Source: Dactylis glomerata (Eukaryota; Streptophyta; Magnoliopsida; Poales; Poaceae). Taken from it: 64,000 nucleotides of DNA. The translations under genes were made by a program, and so were the position numbers. Below are positions 9,901-23,314 of the stretch, in pieces (position 1 is the stretch's first letter; every line of letters starts with the position of its first letter). Where the stretch lies: assembly GCA_007115705.1 (NCBI GenBank), contig QXEO01000211.1:737583-801582 (forward strand), read 5' to 3'. A model generated the notes under the pieces. The model worked only from the letters and a program-made list of their open reading frames with translations. It made no database searches and was not told the origin of the DNA.

Positions 9901-11990
9901 CTAACACACGTAACTACATATATTAGGGGAAAGTGATAGCTTTGGGGGGATTCCTACTCTTCTCAGGCTCCGCGTACATCGAAACTCTGGCCAGGTGGGC
10001 CCGCGCGGTCTACCCCTTTGACTTCCATCCAACGATGGTTGACCGGTGGACCTTTTTACTTTATTTTGTTTGGTTAGGAAATAGGAGCACATAACGACAC
10101 CGTGAAGGCCAAGAGCCCCCCTAGTAGATCCGTCATGGGAGTTCCCGCCCTGCGCCCAAGATTTTCGAGAGTGTTATCACATGTGTCTAAAGAGGGTGAC
10201 ACGTCGGAGGTAGATGTTGCCTCTATAAGCACCCTATCACATGTAGCTACATATATTAGGGGAAAGTGATAGCTTTGGGGGGATTCCTACTCTTCTCAGG
10301 CTCCGCGTACATCGAAACTCTAGCCAGGTGTGCCCGCGCGGTCTACCCCTTTGACTTCCCTCCAACGAGGGTTGACCGATGGACCTTTTTACTTTATTTT
10401 GTTTGGTTAGGCTATAGGAGCATGGAACAACACCGTGGAGTCCAAGATCCCCCTAGTAAACCCGTCATGGGAGTTTCCCGCCCTACGCCCAAGATTTTTG
10501 AGTGTTATCGCTTGTGTACGTCTAAAGAGGGTGACACCTTAGAGATAGATGTTGCCTCTCTAAACACGCTAACACACGTAACTATATATATTAGGGGAAA
10601 GTGATAGCTTTGAGGGGATTCCTACTCTTCTCAGGCTCCGCGTTCATCAAAACTCTAGCCAGGTGGGCCCGCGCGGTCTACCCCTTTGACTTCCCTCCAA
10701 CGATGGTTGACCGATGGACCTTTTTACTTTATTTTGTTTGGTTAGGCAATAAACGCATGGAACAACACCGTGGAGTCCAAGAGCCTCCCTAGTAGACCCG
10801 TCGTGGGAGTTTCCCGCCCTACGTCCAAGATTTTCGAGAGTGTTAACGCATGTGTACGTCTGAAGAGGGTGACACCTCGAGAGTGTTAACACATAAATAC
10901 ATATATTAGGGGAAAGTGATAGCTTTGGGGGGATTCCTACTCTTCTCAGGCTCCGCGTACATCGAAACTCTAGCCAGGTGGGCCCGCGCGGTCTACCCCT
11001 TTGACTTTCCTCCAACGATGGTTGACCGGTGGACCTTTTTACTTTATTATGTTTGGTTAGGCAATAGGAGCATGGAAAAACACCGTGGAGTCCAAGATCC
11101 CCCCTAGTAGACCCGTCGTGGGAGTTTCCTGCCCTACGCCCGAGATTTTCGAGTGTAATCGCATGTGTACGTCTGAAGAGGGTGACACCTCGGAGATAGC
11201 TGTTGCCTCTCTAAACACCCTAACACACATAGCTACATATATTAGGGGAAAGTTATAGCTTTGGGGGGATTCCTACTCTTCTCAGGCTCCGCGTAAATCG
11301 AAACTCTAGCCAGGTGGGCCCGCGCGGTCTATCCCTTTGACTTCCCTCCAAAGACAGTTGACCGGTGGACCTTTTTACTTTATTTTGTTTGGTTACGCTA
11401 TAGGAGCATGGAACAACACCGTGGAGTCCAAGATCCCCCTAGTAAACCCATCGTGGGAGTTTCCCGCCCTACGCCCGAGATTTTCAAGAGTGTTATCGCA
11501 TGTGTGTGAAGAGGGTGACACCTCGGAGATAGATGTTGCCTCTCTAAGCACCCTAACACATGTAACTACATATATTAGGGGAAAGTGATAGCTCTGGGGG
11601 GATTCCTATTCCTCTCAGGCTCCGCGTACATCAGAACTCTAGCCAGGTGGGCCCGCGCGGTCTACCCCTTTGACTTCCCTCCAACGATGGTTTACCGGTG
11701 GACCTTTTTATTTTATTTTGTTTGGTTAGGCAATAGGAGCACATAACAACACCGTGGAGTCCAAGAGCCCACCTAGTAGACCCATCGTGGGAGGTGCCTG
11801 CCCTACACCCGAGATTTTCGAGAGTGTTATCGCATGTGTGTGAAGAGGGTGACACCTTGAAGATAGATGTTGCCTATCTAAGCACCCTACCACATGTAAC
11901 TACATATATTAGGGGGAAAGTGATAGCTTTGGGGGATTCCTACTACTCTCAGGCTCTGCGTAGATCGAAACTCTAGCCATGTGGGCTCGC
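6978..11990 (+). repeat. 5,013 bp tandem duplication, copy 1 (15 monomers)
   Basis: The unit starts at GCGGTCTACCCC with the variant TTCCCTGCAATGACGG at its start. Everything compared to 11991-17003, including all translated frames and the shortened monomer near 10880, matches at a constant offset of 5013 with no difference that I noticed. 5013/15 is 334.2, which fits 15 monomers with one shortened. Confidence 0.85.
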
Positions 11991-14900
11991 GCGGTCTACC
12001 CCTTTGACTTCCCTGCAATGACGGTTGACCGGTGGACCTTTTTACTTTATTTTGTTTGGTTAGGCTATAGGAGCACGGGAAAACACCGTGGAGTCCAAGA
12101 GCCCCCCTAGTAGACCCATCCTGGGAGTTTCCTACCCAACGCCCAGGATTTTCGAGAGTGTTATCGCATGTGTATGTCTAAAGAGGGTGACACCTCGGAG
12201 ATAGATGTTGCCTATCTAAGCACCTTAACACATGTAGCTACATATATTAGGGGGAAAGTGATAGCTTTGGGGGATTCCTACTACTCTCAGGCTCTGCGTA
12301 GATCGAAACTCTAGCCATGTGGGCCCGCGCAGTCTACCCCTTTGACTTCCCTCCAACGACGGTTGACCGGTGGACCTTTTTACTTTATTTTGTTTGGTTA
12401 GGCAATAGGAGCACATAACAACACCGTGGAGGCCAAGAGCCCCCCTAGTAGACCCGTTGTGGGAGTTTCCCGCCCTGCGCCCGAGATTTTCGAGAGTGTT
12501 ATCGCATGTGTCTAAAGAGGGTGACACCTCGGAGGTAGATGTTGCCTCTCTAAGCACCCCTAAAGCATGTAGCTACATATATTAGGAGAAAGTGATAGCT
12601 TTGGGGGGATTTCTACTCTTCGCAGGCTCGGCGTACATCGAAACTCTTACCAGGTGGGCCCGCGTGGTCTACCCCTTTGACTTCCCTCCAATGACGGTTG
12701 ACCGGTGGACCTTTTTACTTTATTTTGGTTGGTTAGGCAATAGGAGCACATAACAACACCGTGGATGCCAAGAGTCCCCCTAGTAGACCTGTCGTGGGAG
12801 TTTCCCGCCTTGCGCCCGAGATTTTCGAGAGTGTTATCGTATGTGTGTGAAGAGGGTGACACCTCGGAGATAGATGTTTCCTCTCTAAGCACCCTAACAC
12901 ATGTAGCTACATATATTAGGGGGAAAGTGATAGCTTTGGGGGATTCCTACTACTCTCAGGCTCTGCGTAGATCGAAACTCTAGCCATGTGGGCCCGCGCG
13001 GTCTACCCCTTTGACTTCCCTCCTACGATCGTTGATTGGTGGGCATTTTTACTTTATTTTGTTTGCTTAGGCTATAGGAGCACGGAAAAACACCGTGGAG
13101 TTCAAGAGCCCCCCTAGTAGACCCGTCGTGGGAGCTTCCCGCCCTACGCCCAAGATTTTCGAGAGTGTTATCGCATGTGTACGTCTAAAGAGGGTGACAC
13201 CTCGGAGATAGATGTTGCCTCTCTAAGCACCCTAACACACGTAACTACATATATTAGGGGAAAGTGATAGCTTTGGGGGGATTCCTACTCTTCTCAGGCT
13301 TCACGTACATCAAAACTTTAGCTAGGTGTACCCGCGCGGTCTACCCCTTTGACGTCCCTCCAACGACGGTTGATCGATGAACCTTTTTACTTTATTTTGT
13401 TTGGTTAGGCTATAGGAGCATGGAACAACACCGTGGAGTCCAAGATCCCCCTAGTAGACCCGTCGTGGGAGTTTCCCGCCCTACGCCCGAGATTTTCGAG
13501 AGTGTTATCGCACGTGTACGTCTGAAGAGGGTGACACCTCGGAGATAGATGTTGCTTTCTAAACACCCTTACACATGTAACTACATATATTAGGGGAAAG
13601 TGATAGCTTTGGGGGGATTCCTCTCTTCTGAGGCTCCGCGTACATCGAAACTCTAGCCAGGTGGGCCCGCGCGGTCTACCCCTTTGACTTCCCTCCAACG
13701 ACGGTTGACCGATGGACCTTTTTACTTTATTTTGTTTGGCTAGGCAATAGGAGCATGGAACAACACCGTGGAGTCCAAGAGCCCCCCTAGTAGACCCGTC
13801 GTGGGAGTTTCCCGCCCTACGCCCGAGATTTTCGAGAGTGTTATCGCTTGTGTACGTCTGAAGAGGGTGACACCTCGGAGATAGATGTTGCCTCTCTAAA
13901 CACCCTAACACACGTAACTACATATATTAGGGGAAAGTGATAGCTTTGGGGGGATTCCTACTCTTCTCAGGCTCCATGTACATCGAAACTCTGGCCCGGT
14001 CGGCCCGCGCGGTCTAGCCCTTTGACTTCCATCCAACGACGGTTGACCGGTGGACCTTTTTACTTATTTTGTTTGGTTAGGCAATAGGAGCACATAACGA
14101 CACCGTGGAGGCCAAGAGCCCCCCTAGTAGATCCGTCGTGGGAGTTTCCCGCCCTGCGCCCGAGATTTTTGAGAGTGTTATCACATGTGTCTAAAGAGGG
14201 TGACACGTCTGAGGTAGATGTTGCCTCTATAAGCACCCTAACACACGTAGCTACATATATTAGGGGAAAGTGATAGCTTTGGGGGGGTTCCTACTCTTCT
14301 CAGGCTCCGCGTACATCGAAACTCTAGCCAGGTGTGCCCGCGTGGTCTACCCCTTTGACTTCCCTCCAACGAGGGTTGGCCGACGGACCTTTTTACTTTA
14401 TTTTGTTTGGTTAGGCTATAGGAGCATGGAACAACACCGTGGAGTCCAAGAGCCCCCCTAGTAGACCCGTCGTGGGAGTTTCCCGCCCTATGCCTGAGAT
14501 TTTCGAGAGTGTTATCGCATGTGTACGTCTGAAGAGGGTGACACCTTGGAGATAGCTGTTGCCTTTCTAAACACCCTAACACATGTAACTACATATATTA
14601 GGGGAAAGTGATAGCTTTGGGGGGATTCCTACTCTTCTCAGGCTCCGCGTACATCGAAACTCTAGCCAGGTGGGCCCGCGCGGTCTACCCCTTTGACTTC
14701 CCTCCAACGACGGTTGACCGATGGACCTTTTTACTTTATTTTGTTTGGTTAGGCAATAGGAGCATGGAACAACACCGTGGAGTCCAAGAGTCCCCCTAGT
14801 AGACCCGTCGTGGGAGTTTCCCGCCCCACGCCCAAGATTTTTGAGAGTGTTATCGCTTGTGTACGTCTGAAGAGGGTGAAACCTCGGAGATAGATGTTGC

Positions 14901-17003
14901 CTCTCTAAACACCCTAACACACGTAACTACATATATTAGGGGAAAGTGATAGCTTTGGGGGGATTCCTACTCTTCTCAGGCTCCGCGTACATCGAAACTC
15001 TGGCCAGGTGGGCCCGCGCGGTCTACCCCTTTGACTTCCATCCAACGATGGTTGACCGGTGGACCTTTTTACTTTATTTTGTTTGGTTAGGAAATAGGAG
15101 CACATAACGACACCGTGAAGGCCAAGAGCCCCCCTAGTAGATCCGTCATGGGAGTTCCCGCCCTGCGCCCAAGATTTTCGAGAGTGTTATCACATGTGTC
15201 TAAAGAGGGTGACACGTCGGAGGTAGATGTTGCCTCTATAAGCACCCTATCACATGTAGCTACATATATTAGGGGAAAGTGATAGCTTTGGGGGGATTCC
15301 TACTCTTCTCAGGCTCCGCGTACATCGAAACTCTAGCCAGGTGTGCCCGCGCGGTCTACCCCTTTGACTTCCCTCCAACGAGGGTTGACCGATGGACCTT
15401 TTTACTTTATTTTGTTTGGTTAGGCTATAGGAGCATGGAACAACACCGTGGAGTCCAAGATCCCCCTAGTAAACCCGTCATGGGAGTTTCCCGCCCTACG
15501 CCCAAGATTTTTGAGTGTTATCGCTTGTGTACGTCTAAAGAGGGTGACACCTTAGAGATAGATGTTGCCTCTCTAAACACGCTAACACACGTAACTATAT
15601 ATATTAGGGGAAAGTGATAGCTTTGAGGGGATTCCTACTCTTCTCAGGCTCCGCGTTCATCAAAACTCTAGCCAGGTGGGCCCGCGCGGTCTACCCCTTT
15701 GACTTCCCTCCAACGATGGTTGACCGATGGACCTTTTTACTTTATTTTGTTTGGTTAGGCAATAAACGCATGGAACAACACCGTGGAGTCCAAGAGCCTC
15801 CCTAGTAGACCCGTCGTGGGAGTTTCCCGCCCTACGTCCAAGATTTTCGAGAGTGTTAACGCATGTGTACGTCTGAAGAGGGTGACACCTCGAGAGTGTT
15901 AACACATAAATACATATATTAGGGGAAAGTGATAGCTTTGGGGGGATTCCTACTCTTCTCAGGCTCCGCGTACATCGAAACTCTAGCCAGGTGGGCCCGC
16001 GCGGTCTACCCCTTTGACTTTCCTCCAACGATGGTTGACCGGTGGACCTTTTTACTTTATTATGTTTGGTTAGGCAATAGGAGCATGGAAAAACACCGTG
16101 GAGTCCAAGATCCCCCCTAGTAGACCCGTCGTGGGAGTTTCCTGCCCTACGCCCGAGATTTTCGAGTGTAATCGCATGTGTACGTCTGAAGAGGGTGACA
16201 CCTCGGAGATAGCTGTTGCCTCTCTAAACACCCTAACACACATAGCTACATATATTAGGGGAAAGTTATAGCTTTGGGGGGATTCCTACTCTTCTCAGGC
16301 TCCGCGTAAATCGAAACTCTAGCCAGGTGGGCCCGCGCGGTCTATCCCTTTGACTTCCCTCCAAAGACAGTTGACCGGTGGACCTTTTTACTTTATTTTG
16401 TTTGGTTACGCTATAGGAGCATGGAACAACACCGTGGAGTCCAAGATCCCCCTAGTAAACCCATCGTGGGAGTTTCCCGCCCTACGCCCGAGATTTTCAA
16501 GAGTGTTATCGCATGTGTGTGAAGAGGGTGACACCTCGGAGATAGATGTTGCCTCTCTAAGCACCCTAACACATGTAACTACATATATTAGGGGAAAGTG
16601 ATAGCTCTGGGGGGATTCCTATTCCTCTCAGGCTCCGCGTACATCAGAACTCTAGCCAGGTGGGCCCGCGCGGTCTACCCCTTTGACTTCCCTCCAACGA
16701 TGGTTTACCGGTGGACCTTTTTATTTTATTTTGTTTGGTTAGGCAATAGGAGCACATAACAACACCGTGGAGTCCAAGAGCCCACCTAGTAGACCCATCG
16801 TGGGAGGTGCCTGCCCTACACCCGAGATTTTCGAGAGTGTTATCGCATGTGTGTGAAGAGGGTGACACCTTGAAGATAGATGTTGCCTATCTAAGCACCC
16901 TACCACATGTAACTACATATATTAGGGGGAAAGTGATAGCTTTGGGGGATTCCTACTACTCTCAGGCTCTGCGTAGATCGAAACTCTAGCCATGTGGGCT
17001 CGC
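11991..17003 (+). repeat. 5,013 bp tandem duplication, copy 2
   Basis: Direct continuation of copy 1. The join occurs inside homologous monomer sequence (GCGGTCTACCCC), as expected for unequal crossing-over in register. The right limit can slide over the shared ~28 bases 17004-17031; after that the sequence changes from GCAATGACGG to GCAACGACGG. Confidence 0.85.
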
Positions 17004-17279
17004 GCGGTCTACCCCTTTGACTTCCCTGCAACGACGGTTGACCGGTGGACCTTTTCACTTTATTTTGTTTGGTTAGGCAATAGGAGCACATAGCAACACC
17101 GTGGAGGCCAAGAGCCCCCACTACTAGACCCATCGTCAGAGTTTCCCACCTTGCGCCCGAGATTTTCGAGAGTGTTATCGCATGTGTCTAAAGAGGGTGA
17201 CACGTCGGAGGTAGATGTTGCCTCTATAAGCACCCTAACACACGTAGCTACACATATTAGGGGAAAGTGATAGCTTTGG

Positions 17280-19291
17280 GGGGGATTCCTACTCTTCTCA
17301 GGCTCCGCGCACATCGAAACTCTAGCCAGGTGTGCTCGCGCGGTCTACCCCTTTGACTTCCCTACAACGAGGGTTGACCGATGGACCTTTTTACTTTATT
17401 TTGTTTGGTTAGGCTATAGGAGCATGGAACAACACCGTGGAGTCCAAGATCCCCCTAGTAAACCCGTCGTGGGAGTTTCCCGCCCTACGCCCGAGATTTT
17501 CGAGAGTGTTATCGCATGTGTACGTCTAAAGAGGGTGACACCTCGGAGATAGATGTTGCCTCTCTAAACACCCTAACACACATAACTACATATATTAGGG
17601 GAAAGTGATAGCTTTGGGGGGATTCCTACTGTTCTCAGGCTCCGCGTTCATCGAAACTCTAGCCAGGTGGGCCCGCGCGGTCTACCCCTTTGACTTCCCT
17701 CCAACAATGGTTGACCGATGGACCTTTTTACTTTATTTTGATTGGTTAGGCAATAGGAGCGTGGAACAACACCGTGGAGTCCAAGAGCCCCCCTAGTAGA
17801 CCCGTCGTGGGAGTTTCCCGCCCTACGCCCGAGATTTTCGAGAGTGTTATCGCATGTGTATGTTTGAAGAGGGTGACATCTCGGAGATAGATGTTGCCTC
17901 TCTAAACACCCTGACACACATAACTACATATATTAGGGGAAAGTGATAGCTTTGGGGGGATTCCTACTCTTCTCAGGCTCCGCGTACATCGAAACTCTAG
18001 CCAGGTGGGCCTGCGCGGTCTACCCCTTTGACTTCCCTCCAACGATGGTTGACCGGTGGACCTTTTTACTTTATTTTGTTTGGTTACGCAATAGGAGCAC
18101 GGTACAACACCGTGGAGTCCAAGATCCCCCAAGTAGACCCGTCGTGGGAGTTTCCTGCCCTACGCCTGAGATTTTCGAGTGTTATCGCATGTGTACGTCT
18201 GAAGAGGGTGACACCTCGGAGATAGCTGTTGCCTCTCTAAACACCCTAACACACATAGCTACATATATTAGGGGAAAGTGATAGCTTTGGGGGGATTCCT
18301 ACTCTTCTCAGGCTCCGCGTACATCGAAACACTAGCCAGGTGGGCCTGCGCGGTCTACCCCTTTGACTTCCCTCCAACGATGGTTGACCGGTGGACCTTT
18401 TTACTTTATTTTGTTTGTTTATGCTATAGGAGCATGGAACAACACCGTGTAGTCCAAGATCCCCCTAGTAAACCCGTCATGGGAGTTTCCCGCCCTACGC
18501 CCGAGATTTTCGAGAGTGTTATCACATGTATGTGAAGAGGGTGACACCTCAGAGATAGATGTTGCCTCTCTAAGCACCCTAACACACGTAGCTACATATA
18601 TTAGGGGACAGTGATAGCTTTGGGGGGATTCCTACTCTTCTCAGGCTCCGCGTACATCGAAACTCTAGCCAAGTGGGCCCGCGTGGTCTACCCCTTTGAC
18701 TTCCCTCCAACGATGGTTTACCGGTGGACCTTTTTAGTTTATTTTGTTTGGTTAGGCAATAGGAGCACATAACAACACCGTGGAGTCCAAGATCCGACCT
18801 AGTAGACCCGTCGTGGGAGTTTCCTGCCCTACACCCGAGATTTTCGAGAGTGTTATCGCATGTGTGTGAAGAGGGTGACACCTCAAAGATAAATGTTGCC
18901 TATCTAAGCACCCTAACACATGTAGCTACATATATTAGGGGGAAAGTGATAGCTTTGGGGATTCCTACTACTCTCAGGCTCCGCGTAGATCGAAACTCTA
19001 GCCATGTGGGCCCGCGCAGTCTACCCCTTTGACTTCCCTGCAACGACGGTTGACCGGTGGACCTTTTCACTTTATTTTGTTTGGTTAGGCAATAGGAGCA
19101 CATAACAACACCGTGGAGGCCAAGCGCCTCCACTAGTAGACCCATCGTCGGAGTTTCCCACCTTGCGCCCGAGATTTTCGAGAGTGTTATCGCATGTGTC
19201 TAAAGAGGGTGACACGTCGGAGGTAGTTGTTGCCTCTATAAGCACCCTAACACATGTAGCTACATATATTAGGGGAAAGTGATAGCTTTGG
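17280..19291 (+). repeat. higher-order repeat A, first copy (6 monomers, 2,012 bp)
   Basis: Monomer variants recur at an offset of exactly 2012 over at least 17.06-19.29 kb. Examples of shared private variants are GCACATCGAAAC at 17310/19322, CATCGAAACACTAGCC at 18322/20334 and ACCTCAAAGATAAATGTTG at 18880/20892. Single-base differences such as TTTTGATTGG (17736) versus TTTTGTTTGG show the copies are not identical. Block limits are arbitrary within the repeat. Confidence 0.75.
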
Positions 19292-21303
19292 GGGGGATTC
19301 CTACTCTTCTCAGGCTCCGCGCACATCGAAACTCTAGCCAGGTGTGCTCGCGCGGTCTACCCCTTTGACTTCCCTACAACGAGGGTTGACCGATGGACCT
19401 TTTTACTTTATTTTGTTTGGTTAGGCTATAGGAGCATGGAACAACACCGTGGAGTCCAAGATCCCCCTAGTAAACCCGTCGTGGGAGTTTCCCGCCCTAC
19501 GCCCGAGATTTTCGAGAGTGTTATCGCATGTGTACGTCTAAAGAGGGTGACACCTCGGAGATAGATGTTGCCTCTCTAAACACCCTAACACACATAACTA
19601 CATATATTAGGGGAAAGTGATAGCTTTGGGGGGATTCCTACTGTTCTCAGGCTCCGCGTTCATCGAAACTCTAGCCAGGTGGGCCCGCGCGGTCTACCCC
19701 TTTGACTTCCCTCCAACAATGGTTGACCGATGGACCTTTTTACTTTATTTTGTTTGGTTAGGCAATAGGAGCATGGAACAACACCGTGGAGTCCAAGAGC
19801 CCCCCTAGTAGACCCGTCGTGGGAGTTTCCCGCCCTACGCCCGAGATTTTCGAGATTGTTATCGCATGTGTATGTTTGAAGAGGGTGACACCTCGGAGAT
19901 AGATGTTGCCTCTCTAAACACCCTAACACACATAACTACATATATTAGGGGAAAGTGATAGCTTTGGGGGGATTCCTACTCTTCTCAGGCTCCGCGTACA
20001 TCGAAACTCTAGCCAGGTGGGCCCGCGCGGTCTACCCCTTTGACTTCCCTCCAACGATGGTTGACCGGTGGACCTTTTTACTTTATTTTGTTTGGTTACG
20101 CAATAGGAGCACGGTACAACACCGTGGAGTCCAAGATCCCCCAAGTAGACCCGTCGTGGGAGTTTCCTGCCCTACGCCTGAGATTTTCGAGTGTTATCGC
20201 ATGTGTACGTCTGAAGAGGGTGACACCTCGGAGATAGCTGTTGCCTCTCTAAACACCCTAACACACATAGCTACATATATTAGGGGAAAGTGATAGCTTT
20301 GGGGGGATTCCTACTCTTCTCAGGCTCCGCGTACATCGAAACACTAGCCAGGTGGGCCTGCGCGGTCTACCCCTTTGACTTCCCTCCAACGATGGTTGAC
20401 CGGTGGACCTTTTTACTTTATTTTGTTTGTTTATGCTATAGGAGCATGGAACAACACCGTGTAGTCCAAGATCCCCCTAGTAAACCCGTCATGGGAGTTT
20501 CCCGCCCTACGCCCGAGATTTTCGAGAGTGTTATCGCATGTATGTGAAGAGGGTGACACCTCAGAGATAGATGTTGCCTCTCTAAGCACCCTAACACACG
20601 TAGCTACATATATTAGGGGACAGTGATAGCTTTGAGGGGATTCCTACTCTTCTCAGGCTCCGCGTACATCGAAACTCTAGCCAAGTGGGCCCGCGTGGTC
20701 TACCCCTTTGACTTCCCTCCAACGATGGTTTACCGGTGGACCTTTTTAGTTTATTTTGTTTGGTTAGGCAATAGGAGCACATAACAACACCGTGGAGTCC
20801 AAGATCCGACCTAGTAGACCCGTCGTGGGAGTTTCCTGCCCTACACCCGAGATTTTCGAGAGTGTTATCGCATGTGTGTGAAGAGGGTGACACCTCAAAG
20901 ATAAATGTTGCCTATCTAAGCACCCTAACACATGTAGCTACATATATTAGGGGGAAAGTGATAGCTTTGGGGATTCCTACTACTCTCAGGCTCCGCGTAG
21001 ATCGAAACTCTAGCCATGTGGGCCCGCGCAGTCTACCCCTTTGACTTCCCTGCAACGACGGTTGACCGGTGGACCTTTTCACTTTATTTTGTTTGGTTAG
21101 GCAATAGGAGCACATAACAACACCGTGGAGGCCAAGCGCCTCCACTAGTAGACCCATCGTCGGAGTTTCCCACCTTGCGCCCGAGATTTTCGAGAGTGTT
21201 ATCGCATGTGTCTAAAGAGGGTGACACGTCGGAGGTAGTTGTTGCCTCTATAAGCACCCTAACACATGTAGCTACATATATTAGGGGAAAGTGATAGCTT
21301 TGG
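19292..21303 (+). repeat. higher-order repeat A, second copy
   Basis: Matches 17280-19291 with few substitutions. At about 21303 the following monomers switch to a different six-monomer set (B). Confidence 0.75.
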
Positions 21304-23314
21304 GGTGATTCCTACTCTTCTCAGGCTCCGCGTACATCGAAACTCTAGCCAGGTGTGCCCGCGCGGTCTACCCCTTTGACTTCCCTCCAACGAGGGTTGA
21401 CCGATGGACCTTTTTACTTTATTTTGTTTGGTTAGGCTATAGGAGAATGGAACAACACCGTGGAGTCCAAGATCCCCCTAGTAAACCCATCGTGGGAGTT
21501 TCCCGCCCTACGCCCGAGATTTTCGAGAGTGTTATCGCATGTGTACGTCTAAATAGGGTGACACCTCGGAGATAGATGTTGCCTCTCTAAACACCCTAAC
21601 ACACGTAACTACATATATTAGGGGAAAGTGATAGCTTTGGGGGATTCCTACTCTTCTCAGGCTCCGCATTCATCAAAACTCTAGCCAGGTGGGCCTGCGC
21701 GGTCTACCCCTTTGACTTCCCTCCAACGATGGTTGACCGATGGACCTTTTTACTTTATTTTGTTTGGTTAGGCAATAGGAGCATTTAGCAGCACCGTGGA
21801 GTCCAAGAGCCCCCCTAGTAGACCCATCGTGGGAGTTTCCTGCCCTACGCTCGAGATTTTCGAGAGTGTTATCGCATGTGTACGTCTGAAGAGGGTGACA
21901 CCTCGGAGATAGATGTTGCCTCTCTAAACACCCTAACACACATAACTACATATATTAGGGGAAAGTGATAGCTTTGGGGGTATTCCTACTCTTCTCAGGC
22001 TCCGCGTACATCGAAACTCTAGTCAGGTGGGCCCGCGCGGTCTACCCCTTTGACTTCCCTCCAATGATGGTTGACCGGTGGACCTTTTTACTTTATTTTG
22101 TTTGGTTACGCAATAGGAGCATGGTACAACACCGTGGAGTCCAAGATCCCCCCCAAGTAGACCCGTCATGGGAGTTTCCTGCCCTACGCCCGAGATTTTC
22201 AAGTGTTATCACATGTGTACGTCTAAAGAGGGTGACACCTCGGAGATAGTTCTTGCCTCTCTAAACACCCTAACACACATAGCTACATATATTAGGGGAA
22301 AGTGAGAGCTTTGGGGGGATTCCTACTCTTCTCAGGCTCCGCGTACATCGAAACACTAGCCAGGTGGGCCCACGCGGTCTACCCCTTTGACTTCCCTCCA
22401 ATGACGGTTGACCGGTGGACCTTTTTACTTTATTTTGTTTGGTTATGCTATAGGAGCATGGAACAACACCGTGGAGTCCAAGATCCCCCTAGTAAACCCG
22501 TCGTGGGAGTTTCCCGCCCTACGCCCGAGATTTTCGAGAGTGTGATCGCATGTGTGTGAAGAGGGTGACACCTCGGAGATAGATGTTGCCTCTCTAAGCA
22601 CCCTAACACACGTAGCTACATATATTAGGGGAAAGTGATAGCTTTGGGGGGATTTCTACTCTTCTCAGGCTCGCGTACATCGGAACTCTAGCCAGCTAGG
22701 CCCGCATGGTCTACCCCTTTGACTTCCCTCCAACGATGGTTTACCGGTGGACCTTTTTAGTTTATTTTGTTTGGTTAGGCAATAGGAGCACATAACAACA
22801 CCGTGGAGTCCAAGAGCCCACCTAGTAGACCCGTCGTGGGAGTTTCCTGCCTACACCCGAGATTTCCGAGAGTGTTATCGCATGTGTGTGAAGACGGTGA
22901 CACCTCGAAGATAGATGTTGCCTATCTAAGCACCCTAACACATGTAGCTACATATATTAGGGAGAAAGTGATAGCTTTGGGGGATTCCTACTACTGTCAG
23001 GCGCTGCGTAGATCGAAACTCTAGCCATCTGGGCCCGCGCGGTCTACCCCTTTGACTTCCCTGTAACGATGGTTGACCGATGGACCTTTTCACTTTATTT
23101 TGTTTGGTTAGGCAATAGGAGCACATAACAACACCGTGGAGGCCAAGAGCCCCCACTAGTAGACCCATCGTCGGAGTTTCCCACCTTGCGCCCGAGATTT
23201 TCGAGAGTGTTATCGCATGTGTCTAAAGAGGGTGACACGTCGGAGGTAGATGTTGCCTCTATAAGCACCCTAACACACGTAGCTACACATATTAGGGGAA
23301 AGTGATAGCTTTGG
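21304..23314 (+). repeat. higher-order repeat B, first copy (6 monomers)
   Basis: Private variants include TTTGGGGTGATTCC (21303), GGAGAATGGAACAACACC (21444), GAGCATTTAGCAGCACCG (21780) and GTGAGAGCTTTGG (22302). The same order recurs 4023-4025 bp to the right. Confidence 0.7.
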
